Source of the DNA: Protoeuglena noctilucae
Taxonomy: Eukaryota > Chlorophyta > Pedinophyceae > Marsupiomonadales > Marsupiomonadaceae
Assembly (NCBI GenBank): GCA_958009085.1
Contig: OY253668.1
Location: 1,612,001 to 1,676,000 of the forward strand
DNA: 64,000 nucleotides
Direction of reading: 5' to 3'
The notes under the pieces were generated by a model. That model saw only the letters and a program-made list of their open reading frames with translations. It was not told the DNA's origin and made no database searches. The first letter of the stretch is position 1; every line of letters begins with the position of its first letter. The position numbers and the translations under genes were made by a program. Shown piece after piece: positions 22,022 through 35,700 of this stretch.

Positions 22022-23082
22022 TCACGGGCCACATGCCTTGCTGAGGATGCGGTAGTCGACGGTGGAGCTGGGGTCACAGAGACGCGGGTCTGCGACGACA
22101 GACAGTCCGGTATGTACAATACCCAAGCCATGAACTGCCCCGCGACCATCGAAGAAATCTGTCCCGGCGCACCTGTCCTGTCGGGGACGTACCCCCTCGC
22201 AGCATAGAAGCGCCCCGCCGCCTCGTTGCTCAAATGCACCGTCAGCACCACGCGATCCATGCTGCTCTGTTTCGCCAGCTCCTCGCACGCGTCCATCATC
22301 GCCTTCCCCAGACCCTTGCCACGTGCCCCTGCCGCCACCTACGGGAGCGGTTGCGCGGGAGCTCCGGCCCCATCCCAGGCCCGCTTTCCTAAAGCGGGTG
22401 CCGCGAAAGCATGAGGTGCCTCGCCTGGATCTCGTACACGTACAGGACGGGGTCGTTGTCGTCCTCCAGGAATCGATACTGAACGAATCCTAGCAAGGCT
22501 GGGACAGACGAACCCTCCCCAAGCTCCGCGGCAGTCCCGGCGCCCTGCCGCAGGATAATGTACCGAGCGTCCTTGTGCGCCATCTCCTTCTCTTTCTGTT
22601 GCTTCTCGTCCTCCCATCTCCCGGGATAGTGCTGCGTGCAAGCAGGAAGGCCCGTCTCATCGCAAAGGGGGCACTTCCTTTGCTCGACCCGAGGGCTGCG
22701 TCGCCGGCTCCCAACGCCGGCAGCTCACATATGACGGATGCAAGCGGAGACAACGGGCGCCTCACCTCGGCCATGTTGGCTTCGAGCAGAGCCATGATCT
22801 GTTGGCAGCAGTCCTGCGACAGCTGCTTCGGGTCTCCGACCCAGGTGACCTCCAAGCCCTGGAAACTGCAGGTGGATAGCAGCGACATGGTTGGTTGCAT
22901 CTGGGATAGCACCGTGCATCGCCAGTCGCTCGCGGCGGGCAGAGTGAGCGTACGCACGCGGCAGGCACCGCCAGCGCGGCGACGAGCCCCTGGCAATCCT
23001 CGTAGGCCTTCCCGACTAGAAATTTCGCTCGCTTTAGCCGAATGCGATCGGCATCCCCCGGGCGCCGGCGCGCCTTCGCCAT
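22022..23082 (-). CDS. NAA40: N-alpha-acetyltransferase 40 (NatD)
   Basis: NatD acetylates the N-terminal serine of histones H4 and H2A. The ATG at 23082 opens a basic N-terminus (MAKARRRPGDADRIRLKRAK), followed by LEVTWVGDPKQLSQDCCQQI and EANMAE. The next exon begins HYPGRWEDEKQQKEKEMAHK and continues DARYIILRQG, GFVQYRFLEDDNDPVLYVYE and IQ. The GNAT core has the acetyl-CoA loop ARGKGLGKAMMDACEELAKQ, then MDRVVLTVHLSNEAAGRFYA. The last exon ends with the NatD signature DPSSTVDYRILSKACGP. The W-x-D-E and C-terminal Y-x-ILS elements distinguish NatD from other GNATs. It is head to head with gamma-tubulin. Confidence 0.87.
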
Positions 23083-23531
23083 GGCGCCCCGGGGCGGAGC
23101 GGCCACACCCCTACGATGCAAGCGAGCGATGCACAGAGGGTATAGGCCGGCTGCCGCATCCATAGTTACAGCGCTGTCGTGGCTAAATGGCCTTTTCGCC
23201 AAAGATGATGACGCGCAGGGACTCGGCTGGCGTCGTACTGGGGGCTGCCCTGCCGGTGCCGTAACTTCAAATCGCTGCGCCCGCGCTGGGATAAACGACA
23301 CGCTGACTTTTTGGGCATCATAAGAGCGTGCATCTGACCCCTGCTTCCTCGCACCCTGCTTTCGGCATCCTGCGCTTGGTCCTGCGCGTGCTTGCCCGGT
23401 CCCCGGCGCCCGACGCCTGCCTGTGAAACATACTTGTGCGCTTTCAGCGACCCGTGAAGTGCAAGCCCAGGCCGGGCGGGGGGCGCAGGCGGGCGGAGTT
23501 GCACAGGGGGGATTGAGAGGGCCGGCGAGCG
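23083..23531. promoter_or_regulatory. Divergent promoter region between NAA40 and gamma-tubulin
   Basis: A 449-bp stretch between two start codons. The section 23260-23330 is less GC-rich than its surroundings. No motif or extra exon can be supported. Confidence 0.4.
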
Positions 23532-26404
23532 ATGCCGCGGGAAATCATCACCCTGCAGGCGAGCGAAGAGTGAATGTGCTCTGCGGAGCATGCCATGTGG
23601 GTGGAGCGGCCCGAAGGAAAGGCGCCCTCGCGCGCGGAGAGGCGCTGCGAGCGGGAGCGACAGGTCGGCCCCAGGGTCGCCGACCGCGATTGGCAGAGGC
23701 CCGGTCTCGCTTCCGATAGAGTCTTCTCTGAACGCGTAAGTCGTCTGCGCCAGCGCAGGTTGGCCAGTGCGGCAACCAGGTCGGGGCGGAGTTTTGGAGG
23801 AAACTGTGCGCTGAGCACGGCATCAGCAAGGACGGCATCCTCGAGGAGTTTGCCACGCAGGTGAGCCCCGCGATCGGATTTTCGATCTGCTATCTTGTAC
23901 CTGTGATGGTGTGCTGCCCGCACGCGCATCGCTCCTGCGCCCCTCGCGCAGGGCGGCGACCGCAAGGATGTCTTCTTCTACCAAGCGGACGACGAGCACT
24001 ACGTGCCTCGCTCGCTGCTCCTCGACCTCGAGCCGCGCGTGATCAACTCGATCCAGTCGTCGGACATCCGCAACCTCTTCAACCACGAGAACATTTACCT
24101 GTCAAACCACGGCGGGGGCGCGGGCAACAACTGGGCGGAGGGATTTACGCAGGGCGAGTCCGTGCAGGAGGAGATCCTCGACATGATCGATCGGGAGGTC
24201 GACGGTTCGGATTCCCTCGAGGGTTTCGTCATGGTGCACTCCATCGCGGGTGGCACAGGTGGGCGCAGTAATGCAACCGCAGTGTGACATGGAAGGGGTG
24301 CAGTCGAAGCCCGTCGTGAGCCAAACCACGGCTTTTATGAAAACTTATCGTACTGCAACCTCTTGCAACTCTGCACATCGCAGGCTCGGGCCTGGGTTCC
24401 TACTTGCTGGAGACGCTCAACGACCGCTACCCCAAGAAGCTCATCCAGACATACTCGGTGTTCCCCAACCAGCACGACACCTCGGACGTGGTCGTGCAGC
24501 CTTACAACTCGCTCCTGACCCTCAAGGTGACGCCTGCTGACGCGGCATTTGTGGCGCACGGCACAGCCGGCGGCGGCACTACATATATCTGTGGCTCGGT
24601 GCCGGCCTCGCACCCCTCAAATCAAACCTCCGCACCTCGCATCGTGCTGCTGCTTGCCGGGACCGTCCCTGCTTCCACCAAGTGCCACCCCCGCCACCGC
24701 AGCGCCTGGCCCTCAACGCGGACGCGGTGGCGGTGCTGGACAACACGGCCCTCAACCGCATCGCCGTGGAGCGCCTGCACATCGAGAACCCCTCCTTCGC
24801 GCAAGTCAACTCCCTGGTGTCCACCGTCATGGCCGCCTCCACCACCACCCTGGTGAGGGCGGGGCCGCGGCAGCGAACATTGGCTGGTCGCATTGGTAAG
24901 GTGTTGCATAACTGGTTGTCACGCATGGAGAGAAGAAAAGAGTCACAGGAGCTTTGCCACGCCGGTGACCTGCGTTTGCCAGAATGCGCTCCCACCCTTG
25001 CCTGAAACCAGGCACCGAACCCCGTCCCTCGCAGCGGTACCCCGGGTACATGAACAACGACTTGGTGGGTCTCGTGGCCGGCCTGGTTCCGGTGCCCAAG
25101 TGCCACTTCCTGATGACCGGGTACACCCCGCTGACGATCGAGGGGGAGCGCGAGGCGGGGCCCATCAGCACCGTGCGCAAGACGTCCGTCCTGGATGTGA
25201 TGAGGTGAGATGGGATGAGGCGCGGCGAGTGTACAGGGTGGCTGCCACGCGGCTGGGCTTAGCCCACGCGGAACCTCGCCCATCTCACCTGTCATCACCT
25301 CGCCCTGACCCCAGGCGCCTCCTGCACGACAAAAACATCATGGTCTCTCGCATGGCCAAGAACCGAGCCAGCGCCACTGCCAAGTACCTCTCGATCCTCA
25401 ACGTCATCCAGGGGGAGGTGGAGCCCTCCCAGGTGCACCGGTCCCTTGAGCGCATCCGGTGAGGGCGGGGCGGGTTGCAGTGGGGCAAGTGTGATGCGTG
25501 CAGTGGGGCAAGCACGGTTTGCATGCAGTGGCGGTGGGGTTGGGTGCGATGCGTACAAGAGGTGGCCCACCAGCACCATGTCACGATAGTCCTGGTACTA
25601 CTGTGTCCCCAGCACCGTGTGACCAGCACCTTGACCCTCTCCCTGCCTTCTTTGGTGCAGGGAGCGCAAGCTGGCTTCCTTCATCGAGTGGGGTCCTGCA
25701 TCCATCCAGGTCGCCCTGTCCAAGAAATCCCCGTACGTCAAGACCAGCCACCGCGTGTCGGGTCTCATGCTCGCCAACCACACCTCCATCCGCCACCTCT
25801 TCAGCCACACCGTCCAGCAGTACGACAAGCTGGTGAGGGACTCTTGGGATCCCGTGGGAGGTCAAGCCTACTGGCTGACGACCCCCGATGCTTCGCATGG
25901 ACTAAACAGTGGCAATGGCGGCGCGGGGTGTGGTGTGAATTGACGATGGCGGGGTGGGTGTGAAGTGGGGGTCGCTCGTCTGAAGCGGTGGCTTAGGTCC
26001 TCCCCCACGCATATCGTGCTGCGCAGGTCAGCCGCAAGGCATTCCTCGACAGGTACAAGGGGATCGAGGCGTTTGCTGCGGGGGGCCGTGACATCGGTGA
26101 GATGGGATGGGGGATGGGACATGGGATTGATGGATGAGATCACACAGGAGATGGTTCATTGTGGTTAAGGGAGCCACGTGCGGCACTGCGCCTTTTCGCA
26201 ACCCCGCGTCGCTGCCGAGGTTCGAACGCGTGACTCCGCCCTTCCGCTCCCCGACGTGTGAACATCGCGCTTTTGCTCGCAGAGATCGAGATGGAGGATG
26301 CCAGGGAGGTGGTGCAGGGCATCGCGGACGAGTACGCGGCGTGCGAGCAGCCAGACTACCTGGAAAGGAGCGCCAGGGCCGCGTCCCGGCCCGGCATGCT
26401 TTGA
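23532..26404 (+). CDS. TUBG1: Gamma-tubulin
   Basis: Gamma-tubulin nucleates microtubules in the gamma-tubulin ring complex at spindle poles and basal bodies. Twelve exons were placed. Exon 1 (23532-23558) reads MPREIITLQ and is followed by a GC-AG intron (23559-23758), then [20 protein letters not shown]. Later blocks are [32 protein letters not shown], the tubulin GTP signature [130 protein letters not shown] and a C-terminus ending [10 protein letters not shown]. HNxx and GYTPLT mark gamma rather than alpha or beta tubulin. Its stop faces that of C2CD3, another microtubule-organising gene. Confidence 0.97.
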
Positions 26405-26746
26405 GGTACTCTGCTGGTCCAAAGTGCTGTGAGGTGCTATGTTTTACCACGTGTGCTGCGAGATGCTCTGTTGATCAAGTGTGCTGCGGAGTGCTTTCGC
26501 CACAAGGGCAGGGAGCTTGCCATGGTTGAGCGACGCCGGCAGAGCCGTAGAGCGCAGTTGCTGGGCGCATGCCTGCATTTGAAATCCCGACTCATTTGGC
26601 TCGCGGGGTACATGCCGGTACCAGCTAACCATCCACGTTCAAGCATCACCGTCACTCGCTAGGTGCTACGCTGTGCATCGATCAATCACACGTCTTGCTA
26701 TCCGAAAGAACACGCAGACGAGGCTCGTCTCATCCCACTCGCTCGG
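26405..26746. other. Convergent 3' region between gamma-tubulin and C2CD3
   Basis: A 342-bp gap. Three degenerate copies of a gtgctg-cgag-tgctctg-like unit lie at about 26425-26495, probably in the gamma-tubulin 3' UTR. No gene was seen. Confidence 0.4.
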
Positions 26747-29700
26747 TCACAGCGACGGAGAGGACGGTTCCCCGTCGCTGTCAGAAACCTCCAGGGCGAC
26801 ACCCATGCCGTCCTCTGCCTCCCTTTCCACTTGCACACGCCCCGCCCCTGGGCCGCTCCGCCCGATTGCCCCGGCGCCCGTGCCTGCGTCCGGCGTCGGG
26901 TTGCTCCCTACCGACGAAGAGTCGACTCCAGGGGACGTGCTGTGACCCTCCGGCGTCCCGCCTGGGGAAACGTGCTCGGTGCCGCCCCTCGCGGCCCTCG
27001 CGCGGACCTCCAGGTCCCGCAAGGAGGCGATCATCTCCGGGGTGAGGCCCAGAGGGTACGACCGGGATGCGGGTGCGTTTTCCACGGTCAGTGGGGCTGG
27101 GGAGATCAACGCGGATGGAGGGCCCGTCGGGGTCACGGGTGGGGATGGCCCAACGGGGGTGCGGAGGGGAGGGATGCCTCGCGACAGCGCTGAGTCTTGC
27201 GAGACGTCTAGCGAGGCTTTCCTCGGCGCCTGCGGGTGAGAGGGACACGTGCCGTGCATTGGGAAGCTGCATGTGAGGCAGGTGGTGTGTGTGAGCATAA
27301 TGCTGGCACCGGTTGAAAAGCAAGTCTGTCAGAGAGGTAGGCAGGTGCGACCCGGTGCCATGAATGCGACACAAGGAGACGCCGTGCGCGCTCGCCAAGC
27401 CCCTCTATGCCCTCGCATCTCGCCGTCTCACCGTGTCTGCCTGGCGTGGCGCCTGGGGAAGGGACGACCCCGCAGCCGGGACCCACAGCCGCGCTCCCTC
27501 GCGGCTCTCGTCGCCGTCGGGCTCCAGCAGCGCCTCGGGGGGCAGATGCGCGGGAGAGCGGCCCCGAGACACGGGACGCCCACGGACGTCGCCCTCCCTC
27601 GCCACGGGGGCTGCCGGGACAGGGCTGGTCGCGAGCGAGGGCGCGCGGGGCGCCCGTCCAACTGCCAGCGCGCGCGGGAGCTCCGAACCCGCCAGCCCCG
27701 GCCGCAGCTCGCCCATCGCATCTGCCGCGTGGCCCATCGCACCGTCGCCGTCCCGCGGCTCGTCGTCCGCGCTGCTCCGCTGCGCCTGGAACCCCGGGAA
27801 GTCCGGGCCAGCGTCCATCCCCGCAGTGACTGCCTCCCGACCCTCAAACTCGGCCGCGGCAGACGCCCGCTCCCCGCTCGCCCCGCGCTCCACGTCGTCC
27901 AGCAGTGCGGCGGGGGGCAGCGTCACGCTCGCCTCCCCCCGGCGACGCGCGCCCCGGTTCCCGCCACCCTCGACCTCCCCGCGACGCTCAAGGCTCGACA
28001 CCGCCTCTTGCAGCTCCCGCAACTTCGCCTCGAGTTGGCCAAACCCCACACCCTCCGCGTCGCTCGCCTCCTCCTCCCGCCCCATCGCAGCGTCCTCACC
28101 CCGCCCGCTTCCCTCCCCTGGCCCCGCCAGCAGGTGGTCAGCCCCAGGGCCCTCCGCGTCCCACTCCCCCGTGCCGCCCCACCCGTGTGCGTCCGAGCCC
28201 AATCCGTCTCTGAAGGAGGGCATGCGCGGCCGGCGGTGCCCCGCCCCGCCGTCCTCCGCCTCGCCTTCCGTCGCGCCAGGCCCCGCGAGCAGCCCAGCCT
28301 CAGCCAGGCTCGCGGCCGCCCACGCCGACTCCGCATCGACGTCCGCGTCGGTCTCTGGCTTCAGCCCGAGCGGCCGGGAGGGAACCACGGCGACCTTGAC
28401 CACCCCGACGCGACCTTGTGCGAAGTCCAGGAGCTGGTACCACCCGCTGAGCCTGGCCAGGCCCAGGTAGAGCGAACGGAGGTCGATCGCCGCACAGCCC
28501 CACAGCACCGGCGAGGTGTTCGCAAAGCCGGGCCCCGAAGCACCCGCCCCTTGCGCGTGCGCGGAAACGATCCAGACTTTGAGCAGCGCGGTCGTCAGGG
28601 CCGCGTCCGCCACCAGAGCCCGTCGCTCGGCCGGCGTCGCGGCGGGGCGGACAGGGAAGTGCTGCGTGTAGTGCCACTCCACGCGCGCCGTGCCCTGGCC
28701 GTCCCCGGCGGCGTCCGCCTCCGCCGCCACCCGCACCGCCTGGGTCAGCGTTTGCTCCTCCCCGGCACCCCACTCCATGGTCACATACGCACGCACGGTG
28801 CCAGACCCAAAGCCCTCCCCAGCGGGTTCGGCCGCTGACAACGTGGCCCCTCGCTGCCCGATCTCGAAGGCGCTCGGGGTGTGTAGGGCTCCCCTAGCCA
28901 AACGGGCGAGGCGCGGCAGGGGCAATCCCCGCGCGCCCTCCACCGTGACCCCCACCATCACCGCATCGTCGTCCACCCACGCCGCAGAAAGCGGCGCCGG
29001 GAACGTCGACGGCACGATTGCCCCGGCGGGGTACGCTCCCCTTGCCACCAGCTGCGAGTGGCCAGGCGCTGCGTCTGGCGCCGTGGGGGCGGACTCTGCC
29101 CTGTGCGTTGTTGCGCCCGCACTTTCCCGGATCGGTGCCGGTGACCCCGTATCAGGGCCCCGATCCCGCGAAGTGCCGTGCGCCGCGTCCCGGCCTCGAC
29201 CAGGGCTGCCCGTCTCGCCCTGGCTCGTGGCCCTGCCATCCACGACGCCCCTCTGCCCAGCCACACCCGCACCCTCTCCCGCGACCCGTTCGTCGCTCAC
29301 CGCACCGTCGCGCATGAACGCGGCGACGGCGTCTTGACCACCGCTCTTAGGCACGTCGCTACTCACGCCTCCTCTTACCCTCTCCTCATGTCTGTCCTCG
29401 TACCCCTCATCATTGCCCCGGCCTCCCTCCGCGCCCTCATCCACACCCTCGTCCACCTCGTCATCTCCCGCATCTTCCTCCTTGGGCATCTCCAGCAGCA
29501 CCTTGACGCGCAGCTTGGCAGCGCCCAGGAAGCGGCTGTCGGGCTGGACGAGGTAGAAGGTCCCAGACAGCCACCGCCCGCGCCCGGTGGACAGCGACGT
29601 CTCGTGGGCGCCCTGGGTGACCTGCGGTGGGTGCACAGGGAGGTGACGCTTCTTCTGAGGCGGTGAGGGTAGGCGAGGCGACGTGAGCCGTGCGTGTTCA

Positions 29701-32700
29701 TGCGCACGACGGGTGCAGTCAAGACGGTGAGGTCAGGAACACGACGGAGTGAGTGAAGTACATCAGCTCAAGCCTGGTCTAAGCGCACGAGTCCACACAG
29801 GAACTCTCACCAGGGGCAAGAGGTCCACCTCTGCGTAGCCAACGTCCGTGACTTTCCCGGGATGGTTGGCGCGGGGCGGGTCCTGACGTTTCACGCGGAT
29901 GACCAGAGGGGAAGACGAGAGACGGTCGGGGAGGTCCGGAGTCAGCGTGAGTTTGACGGTGCCCGTGTGGCGAATCGGGACCTGGGTGAGAGAGGCGGTC
30001 AGAGACGGCTCACTGACTGGCTGTGATGGGCGTGTGGCAGGTGCTGCTGACCTGACCCTAACCTCATCACCACCTGCAGCTCCCGCTCCTCGCCCACATC
30101 ACACACACGCACCTGCAAACACACCCTAACACCCACACCCACCGTCAGCTCCCGCTCACCTTCCACGGCGCGCCCGCTGCCACGGGGGCCACGGGTCCCC
30201 GGGGTGCCGACCGCTCCTCCACCTTTGAGAGCGGGGCCTCCCACTGGGCCCAGTACGCGGCCGCACGGGGCCTCTCCACCTCCAGGTCTTCGTTGAGAGG
30301 CAGGGAAAGCTGCTCCACAAAGACATGCAGGCGGGCACGTGGAGTGGGGTGCGGGAGCGCGGGCGGGGCTCCCTCGGGCGGCGCGACCGCAAGCGAGGTC
30401 CGGGCGTCGAGCGGCGGCATGAGGAGGCAGCCGGAGAGGTCGGGGTCTTTCGAGAGGAAAGGGGCCAGGGCAGACACGAGGCGGCGGTGGAGCTCGGCGC
30501 GCGGGAGGACGCTGCCGGCCGCGATGCGCTCTCTCGCGTCCAGGTCCGGGTCCGACAGATCAATGCTCTCGTCGGGACCCTCGAGGCCCACGGGGTCCAA
30601 GGAGAGGCTCAGCTGCACTGCGCCCGCGTGTTCGCCCCGCCGGGACCGCAGATGCACCCAGGCACGGTCCACGCCGCCCGGGCGGGCCAGCAGGGCAGCG
30701 AGCGGCAGCGTCGCTGCGCCCAGGAAGACCTCCCGGGGCGGCGCGGGTCCCGGGGGATCGCCGTTGCTGCGGTCGGCCAAAGGCGGCGTGCGGGGGCAGT
30801 GGTGCCACAGCTCAACACGGGCCTCTGAGGAGGCCAGGGCGCGCGCGAGGGGCTCGTCGAGGACGAGGGGCACGTCCCTGGCGTAGTCCCACTCTGGGCA
30901 GAAGGCGTGGGCCTGGAAGGGCGTGCGGAGGGGCGGGATGCGGAGGTCCAAGTCGTCGCGGTCTGGGAAGAGCTGCGGGTGGTAAGCGAGGGGCCAGTGT
31001 TGTGAGGTCGTGGGCAGTCGAGATGAGGAGTGAGAGGGCAGCGTCGTGCATGTGTGGGCAAGGCGGGGTGGGGGAGCGAGAGCGCAACGTCCCGCATGGG
31101 CGGTTGGGGTGCGGAAGCAACGAGACGAGTAAGAGTGTTTTCCGCAGTTAAGTCAACAAGAACCTCTCCCGCTCACCTGGACGCGCGCGTAGGCGTGGGG
31201 CCCCAACTGCGATGCGCGTCCCATGACCTGCGTGGCTTTGCTCCCCAGCCACAGCTCCGCCTCCTTCGCCGCCGCCTGCAGCCCGCACGCCCGGTGCACC
31301 GCCACCGACAGCACCGCCCGCACCGTCCGCGGCGCCATGCCGGGGCCGTGGCCGCCCTCACCAACACCCACCGCCGACACGCGCCTACCCCGCCCCACCC
31401 CCGCACCTTCCCCGCCGCTCTCCTCCCAATCGTCGACCACTCCGCTACCCCCCCACGAGTCCTCCGACCCCCGCCCTCCCAGCGACAATTCCCTCTCCAC
31501 CGCAGCCCCAGCACGCCCCCGGCCCTCGTCCACTCCCCCAGCGTCGCCCCGAACTGGGACTGCCTCGTAGGAAACGTCCACTCGCAGGACGGGGCTCCGG
31601 CCCAACGTTCGCGCCACAAAGGCCTCGGGACCCTTGGGGTTGAGGGATAAGGGGAGATGGTATGACCGGGAGACGCGCCTGGGCCCACTGGGATCGTTCG
31701 TATTTGAACCTGCTGTCCGTGTCAACTCCACCAGGTCCTCGATCGGCAACTGCGGTGGGAAGCAGGTATTGCTTGAGAATTGCGGAGAGCGACTGGAGCA
31801 GGCCAGCAGCTTGGCGGGCGTACAAGACACATAGCACACGCAGGCATCCACAACGCACGATAGATCCGACAACGCACAAGTCACCTCGGCGGAACCCAGC
31901 ATGGTGTCGTGCCCGTTGATCCATCGGCTCCAGACCTGGAACCCCAGCGCCCCGCCGCCCTCCGCGTCCCGCCCGGCCAGCTCCGCCAGGTGAGCCCCCA
32001 GCGACTCCACTGCCGGAAGCACCACCGCATGCCGTGCGTGCGCACCGATCTGCATGCGGTCCGCGCAGGGCGCCGTCCGCGTGAACAGCGCCTCCGCCTC
32101 CCCCGGGAACGCGTAGCGGACGTAGCGGCCCGTGGGGTGCCGCCGCCGACGAGCGTCGAAGTGCTGCGGGGCCGGCAGCCGCGACGCCCCAGCCACCACC
32201 ACGTCGAAAACGTGCTGGTAGTCGGAGGCGGGCTCCTCTTCCGGCAGCGCCTCCCACGCCGCGGGCGCCAGCGACGCCTCGGCAGCCACGCCAGCGTCCT
32301 CGCCCCGGCCGTCAGACGCGGGTGCAGCCGCGGGGGCAGTCGGCGCCACCGTCACACGCAGCGAAACCTCCCCCGTCGCATCCCCGCGGCCCAGGACGTC
32401 CCGGACAGGGAACGTCCCGGCGCACACGGTCGCGGGGCCCTTCAGCCAATCGGCGGGTGGCACGTCGCCCGTGGCGGCACCCGGCGGGGGCGACAGTCCC
32501 GGCAGCAGTGGCGCCCGCGCCAGGCCCACCAGCCGCGCGCCGCCGCGCCCCTCGCCGCGCGCGTCCAGCTCCCTCACCCAGATCTCCAGGCCCAGGCTGG
32601 ACGCCTGCCCCAGGGCCTGTGCCGACACCCCCACGGCTTCCAAGAGAGCGGCTGGCACTCCCCCGGCCGACTCCGCAACCGGCTCTGCGTCCGATCCTAC

Positions 32701-35700
32701 CGATTCCGAGACAGCTCCGGGGCCCGGCAGCGGCCCCGAGAAGAGCGGCAGCTCCGCCAGGGGTTGCGGGGACCGGAAACCCTTAAGAAGCCCGTACACG
32801 TACGCCTCCGGGCGGCCGCTGGCGCCGGCGGGTGCGCGCGCGTCCCTCCCTGTCTGCGCCGCGCCGGGGCGCTCCTCGGGCCCGGTGCCACCCCGCAGCT
32901 TCCTCGCGGCCTCGGTCAGTACGTGACCTGACACCCGCGCCACGCAGACACGCAGCGACAGCCCGGGGACCTCTGGCAGGGCCGCGCCCGGGACGGCACC
33001 CTCGCGCGCCCGCGGCGGTGACGCTGGCCCGCTCTTAGCCCCCGCCTCGCCCTGCAATGCCCCCGGCTTGTCTGCCCCTGTCGTTATCCCCGCCTCTCGC
33101 TTTGCTTGCTTCGGATCTCCCCCAGCCCTGTCCCCAGGACGCGCGGCCTTCTTCCCTGGGCCGCCCGCACCCCGCTGCCCCCTTGCGCCCCGCCGCGCTC
33201 CCTGCCGCGCTCCCCGCCCCGTGGATGACTCGTCACTGCTCGAATCCCCTGGGCCACGCACGGGCCTCTGGAAGAAGACCTCCCGTAGAATGGCGTCCTC
33301 TGCCACCATCTCCGCATCCTCGCCCTCCTCCGAGTCCCACGCGCCGTCGCCGTCTGGGCCACCGCGGTCGCTGCTCACCGCCAGGCTGCCGTCGTCAGAA
33401 ACCCGCCCGTTGGGGCGCCGGTTCGCAGGCGCGGCGTCCGCATCGCGAGGGTTCGTGGACTCCGGGCTCGGCGCGAAGTCTGAGGGATCGAAGGCCCCCG
33501 CACGCAGCCCGGCAGCCGCGGCGGGGAAGTGTGGAGGCACGACGGGGGTCGCAAGTCTGAGGCCGGCGAACGGCGAGGGTTGCGCGGCTGGGTCCGGATA
33601 TGGCGTGCTCGGTGCCAGGGACGCGTCCATCGCACGGCGGAGGGCCTGCGGACAGAGGAACAGGGATGGGTGGTTGGTGTGCGGTGGAGTTGCGCGCATG
33701 CAGGCCATGCAGCGGCCTAAACCGGGCAACCCTCGCACCTCTGCACGTGCGATGATGTCCTGCAGCGGGTTAGCGCCCCCAGAGTGGACTGGCTGGACGG
33801 TGTCCGCCTCTTGCACCGGCCCCGGCCTCCCAGGCGCTGGCGATGCTTGCGCAGGGCCTGGGACAGGAGCAGGTTCATTGGCCGCGACCCTGACACTCTC
33901 CGGCACCCTCTCGCCACCTCCGGTCCTCGCACCGGCCCCTGCCTCCTCGCTGGGCCTGACACGCCTCGGTGCCGCTCCACCCGCACCCCTCGTCACACCG
34001 GCGGCCTCAGCCGTGGCCCCTCCGGGGCTCAACCCCACGCGCCGCGACAGCGGCTCTCCCGTCGCTTCCGATGTCACTGCGGCGTCTGATCCCGGGGAAC
34101 CCCCTCCGTCAGCCCATGCATCGGCAGCCCCCCCAGGCGACCTGTCCGGCAGCGCGATCGCCTCCTCTGCCCCCGCCGTCCCTGCCACGTCGTCCGCCGT
34201 CTGCGTCATGGCCTCCGCCGACGCCCGCAGGACGCCCCCGCGACCCATGCGCTCCATGCGCCGCACCGTCGCAGATGACACTTTGCGCGCCGGGGCAGGA
34301 GATGTCCCTGCACTGCCCGGGTCACCCAGGGACGCCCGCACGCCCGCCGCGTCCGCCTTGTCGCCCCCCTCGCCGCTCTCCGCGCCCTCGGGCAGCTCCG
34401 CGTTCGAGAGGAGGAATGTCACTGCGGGACGAGACAGGGCGGTGCCGGCGGGTGTGTTTGATTGTGCAACTGGCGCCCCCACGCCACCAGAGCATCGCCG
34501 CGCTGCATGCCCTCACTCGTCTCTCGTAGCTGCTCGTATGTCACGGCTTCGGTCGCCCCGCCCATCCGAGCGTCGATAGCAGCCAACAGGCACCGCAGTG
34601 CGTGCGGGGCAGCAGTGGGGGCCACCGAGGCCAGGAGCCAGGCAATCGCGTCCAGCGGCACGGCGCCGCCGCGGTTCCACGCCATTTCCCGGAAGCCGTT
34701 GCGGAGGTCGAGGCTCCGGCGCCCCATCTCGACCAACAGCGGCGTGGCACGGCCCGCCAGGGCGCCCCACTTGCCCGAGGCGGCCCACATGCCTGCGCGA
34801 CACGAACAAAAACATCTGTATGGCCCAGACATGCTACCAATTACGGCAGTGCGCCCCAGAGAGCCCCGCACAGCCCTGCAGTGCATAGCGCAGGTGCCTG
34901 GGTGCGTGTGGCCGGCATATCTCACATGCGTCGGATGCGAGTGCGCACTCGTCGCGGACGAAATCCATGGGCAGGCCCTGCTCGGGGTTCCCAGGCGCAG
35001 AGGCGCTGGCCCCCGGCAGGGCGACGATGAGCATGGCGACGTCCCATGCAGACTTGGACGGGGCTTCCGGGAGCAGGCGCTTGAAGAGCCGGGGAGCGCC
35101 GCGAGCCTGGATGCTCTGCGTATGAGCAGCGGGTTCGAGTCAGCAAAGCTGTGCCGCATGGTTGACATGACGATCGGGCTGCCTGACGCATGCAGCGCAC
35201 CTGGGGCGCCACCCGCGCCTTGGACCGATCCGCCGCCACCTCCATGAACATCTCCCGCACTATCTGCGAGCCGAGCACCACGACAGGGGCGACTGAGTGG
35301 CCCAGCGACCCATGCACCAATGCGCCTCACTTTCCGCGTTTGCGTCCTCTCGCTTGTGGCCACGAGCGTGCTTGCGATCGCAGGCGTCCGCGAGCGCTCA
35401 CCTCCGGCTCCGCGGCGAAGGCCTGGTGGATGGCCACCACGGTGCGGGCAGCCTCCGTCATGCCCTGTGTCAGGCGTGCCAGACGAGCGGCGTCGTCCTG
35501 GGAGAGGCGCAGGTGGGCGTCCGGGAGGTGGGAGTACCTGCGACGCGGAGATGACGCAGTGAGCGAGGCAGAAGCCCGCGAGGGCGCAGCAGCAACAGCG
35601 CCGCGCTCGCCTGTGGGAGGCGTGGGTCGGGGACGCCTGGGCCGCGGTCGTCGAGACCGTCGAGACGTCGGCGATGACCGGCGGCACCCGCGCCCTCGGC

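Noticed and set aside
26165-26240. tRNA-like T-arm (ggttcgaa) near 26218
   Set aside because: No matching acceptor stem, D arm or anticodon stem could be paired on either strand; the site is within a gamma-tubulin intron.
31680-31730. A second T-arm-like ggttcaaat on the minus strand
   Set aside because: It lies in C2CD3 coding sequence and lacks the rest of a cloverleaf.
33068-34579. A 503-codon open frame on the plus strand over C2CD3
   Set aside because: The minus strand here carries the long C2CD3 exon. The plus frame is low-complexity Ala/Pro/Ser and is explained by codon bias.
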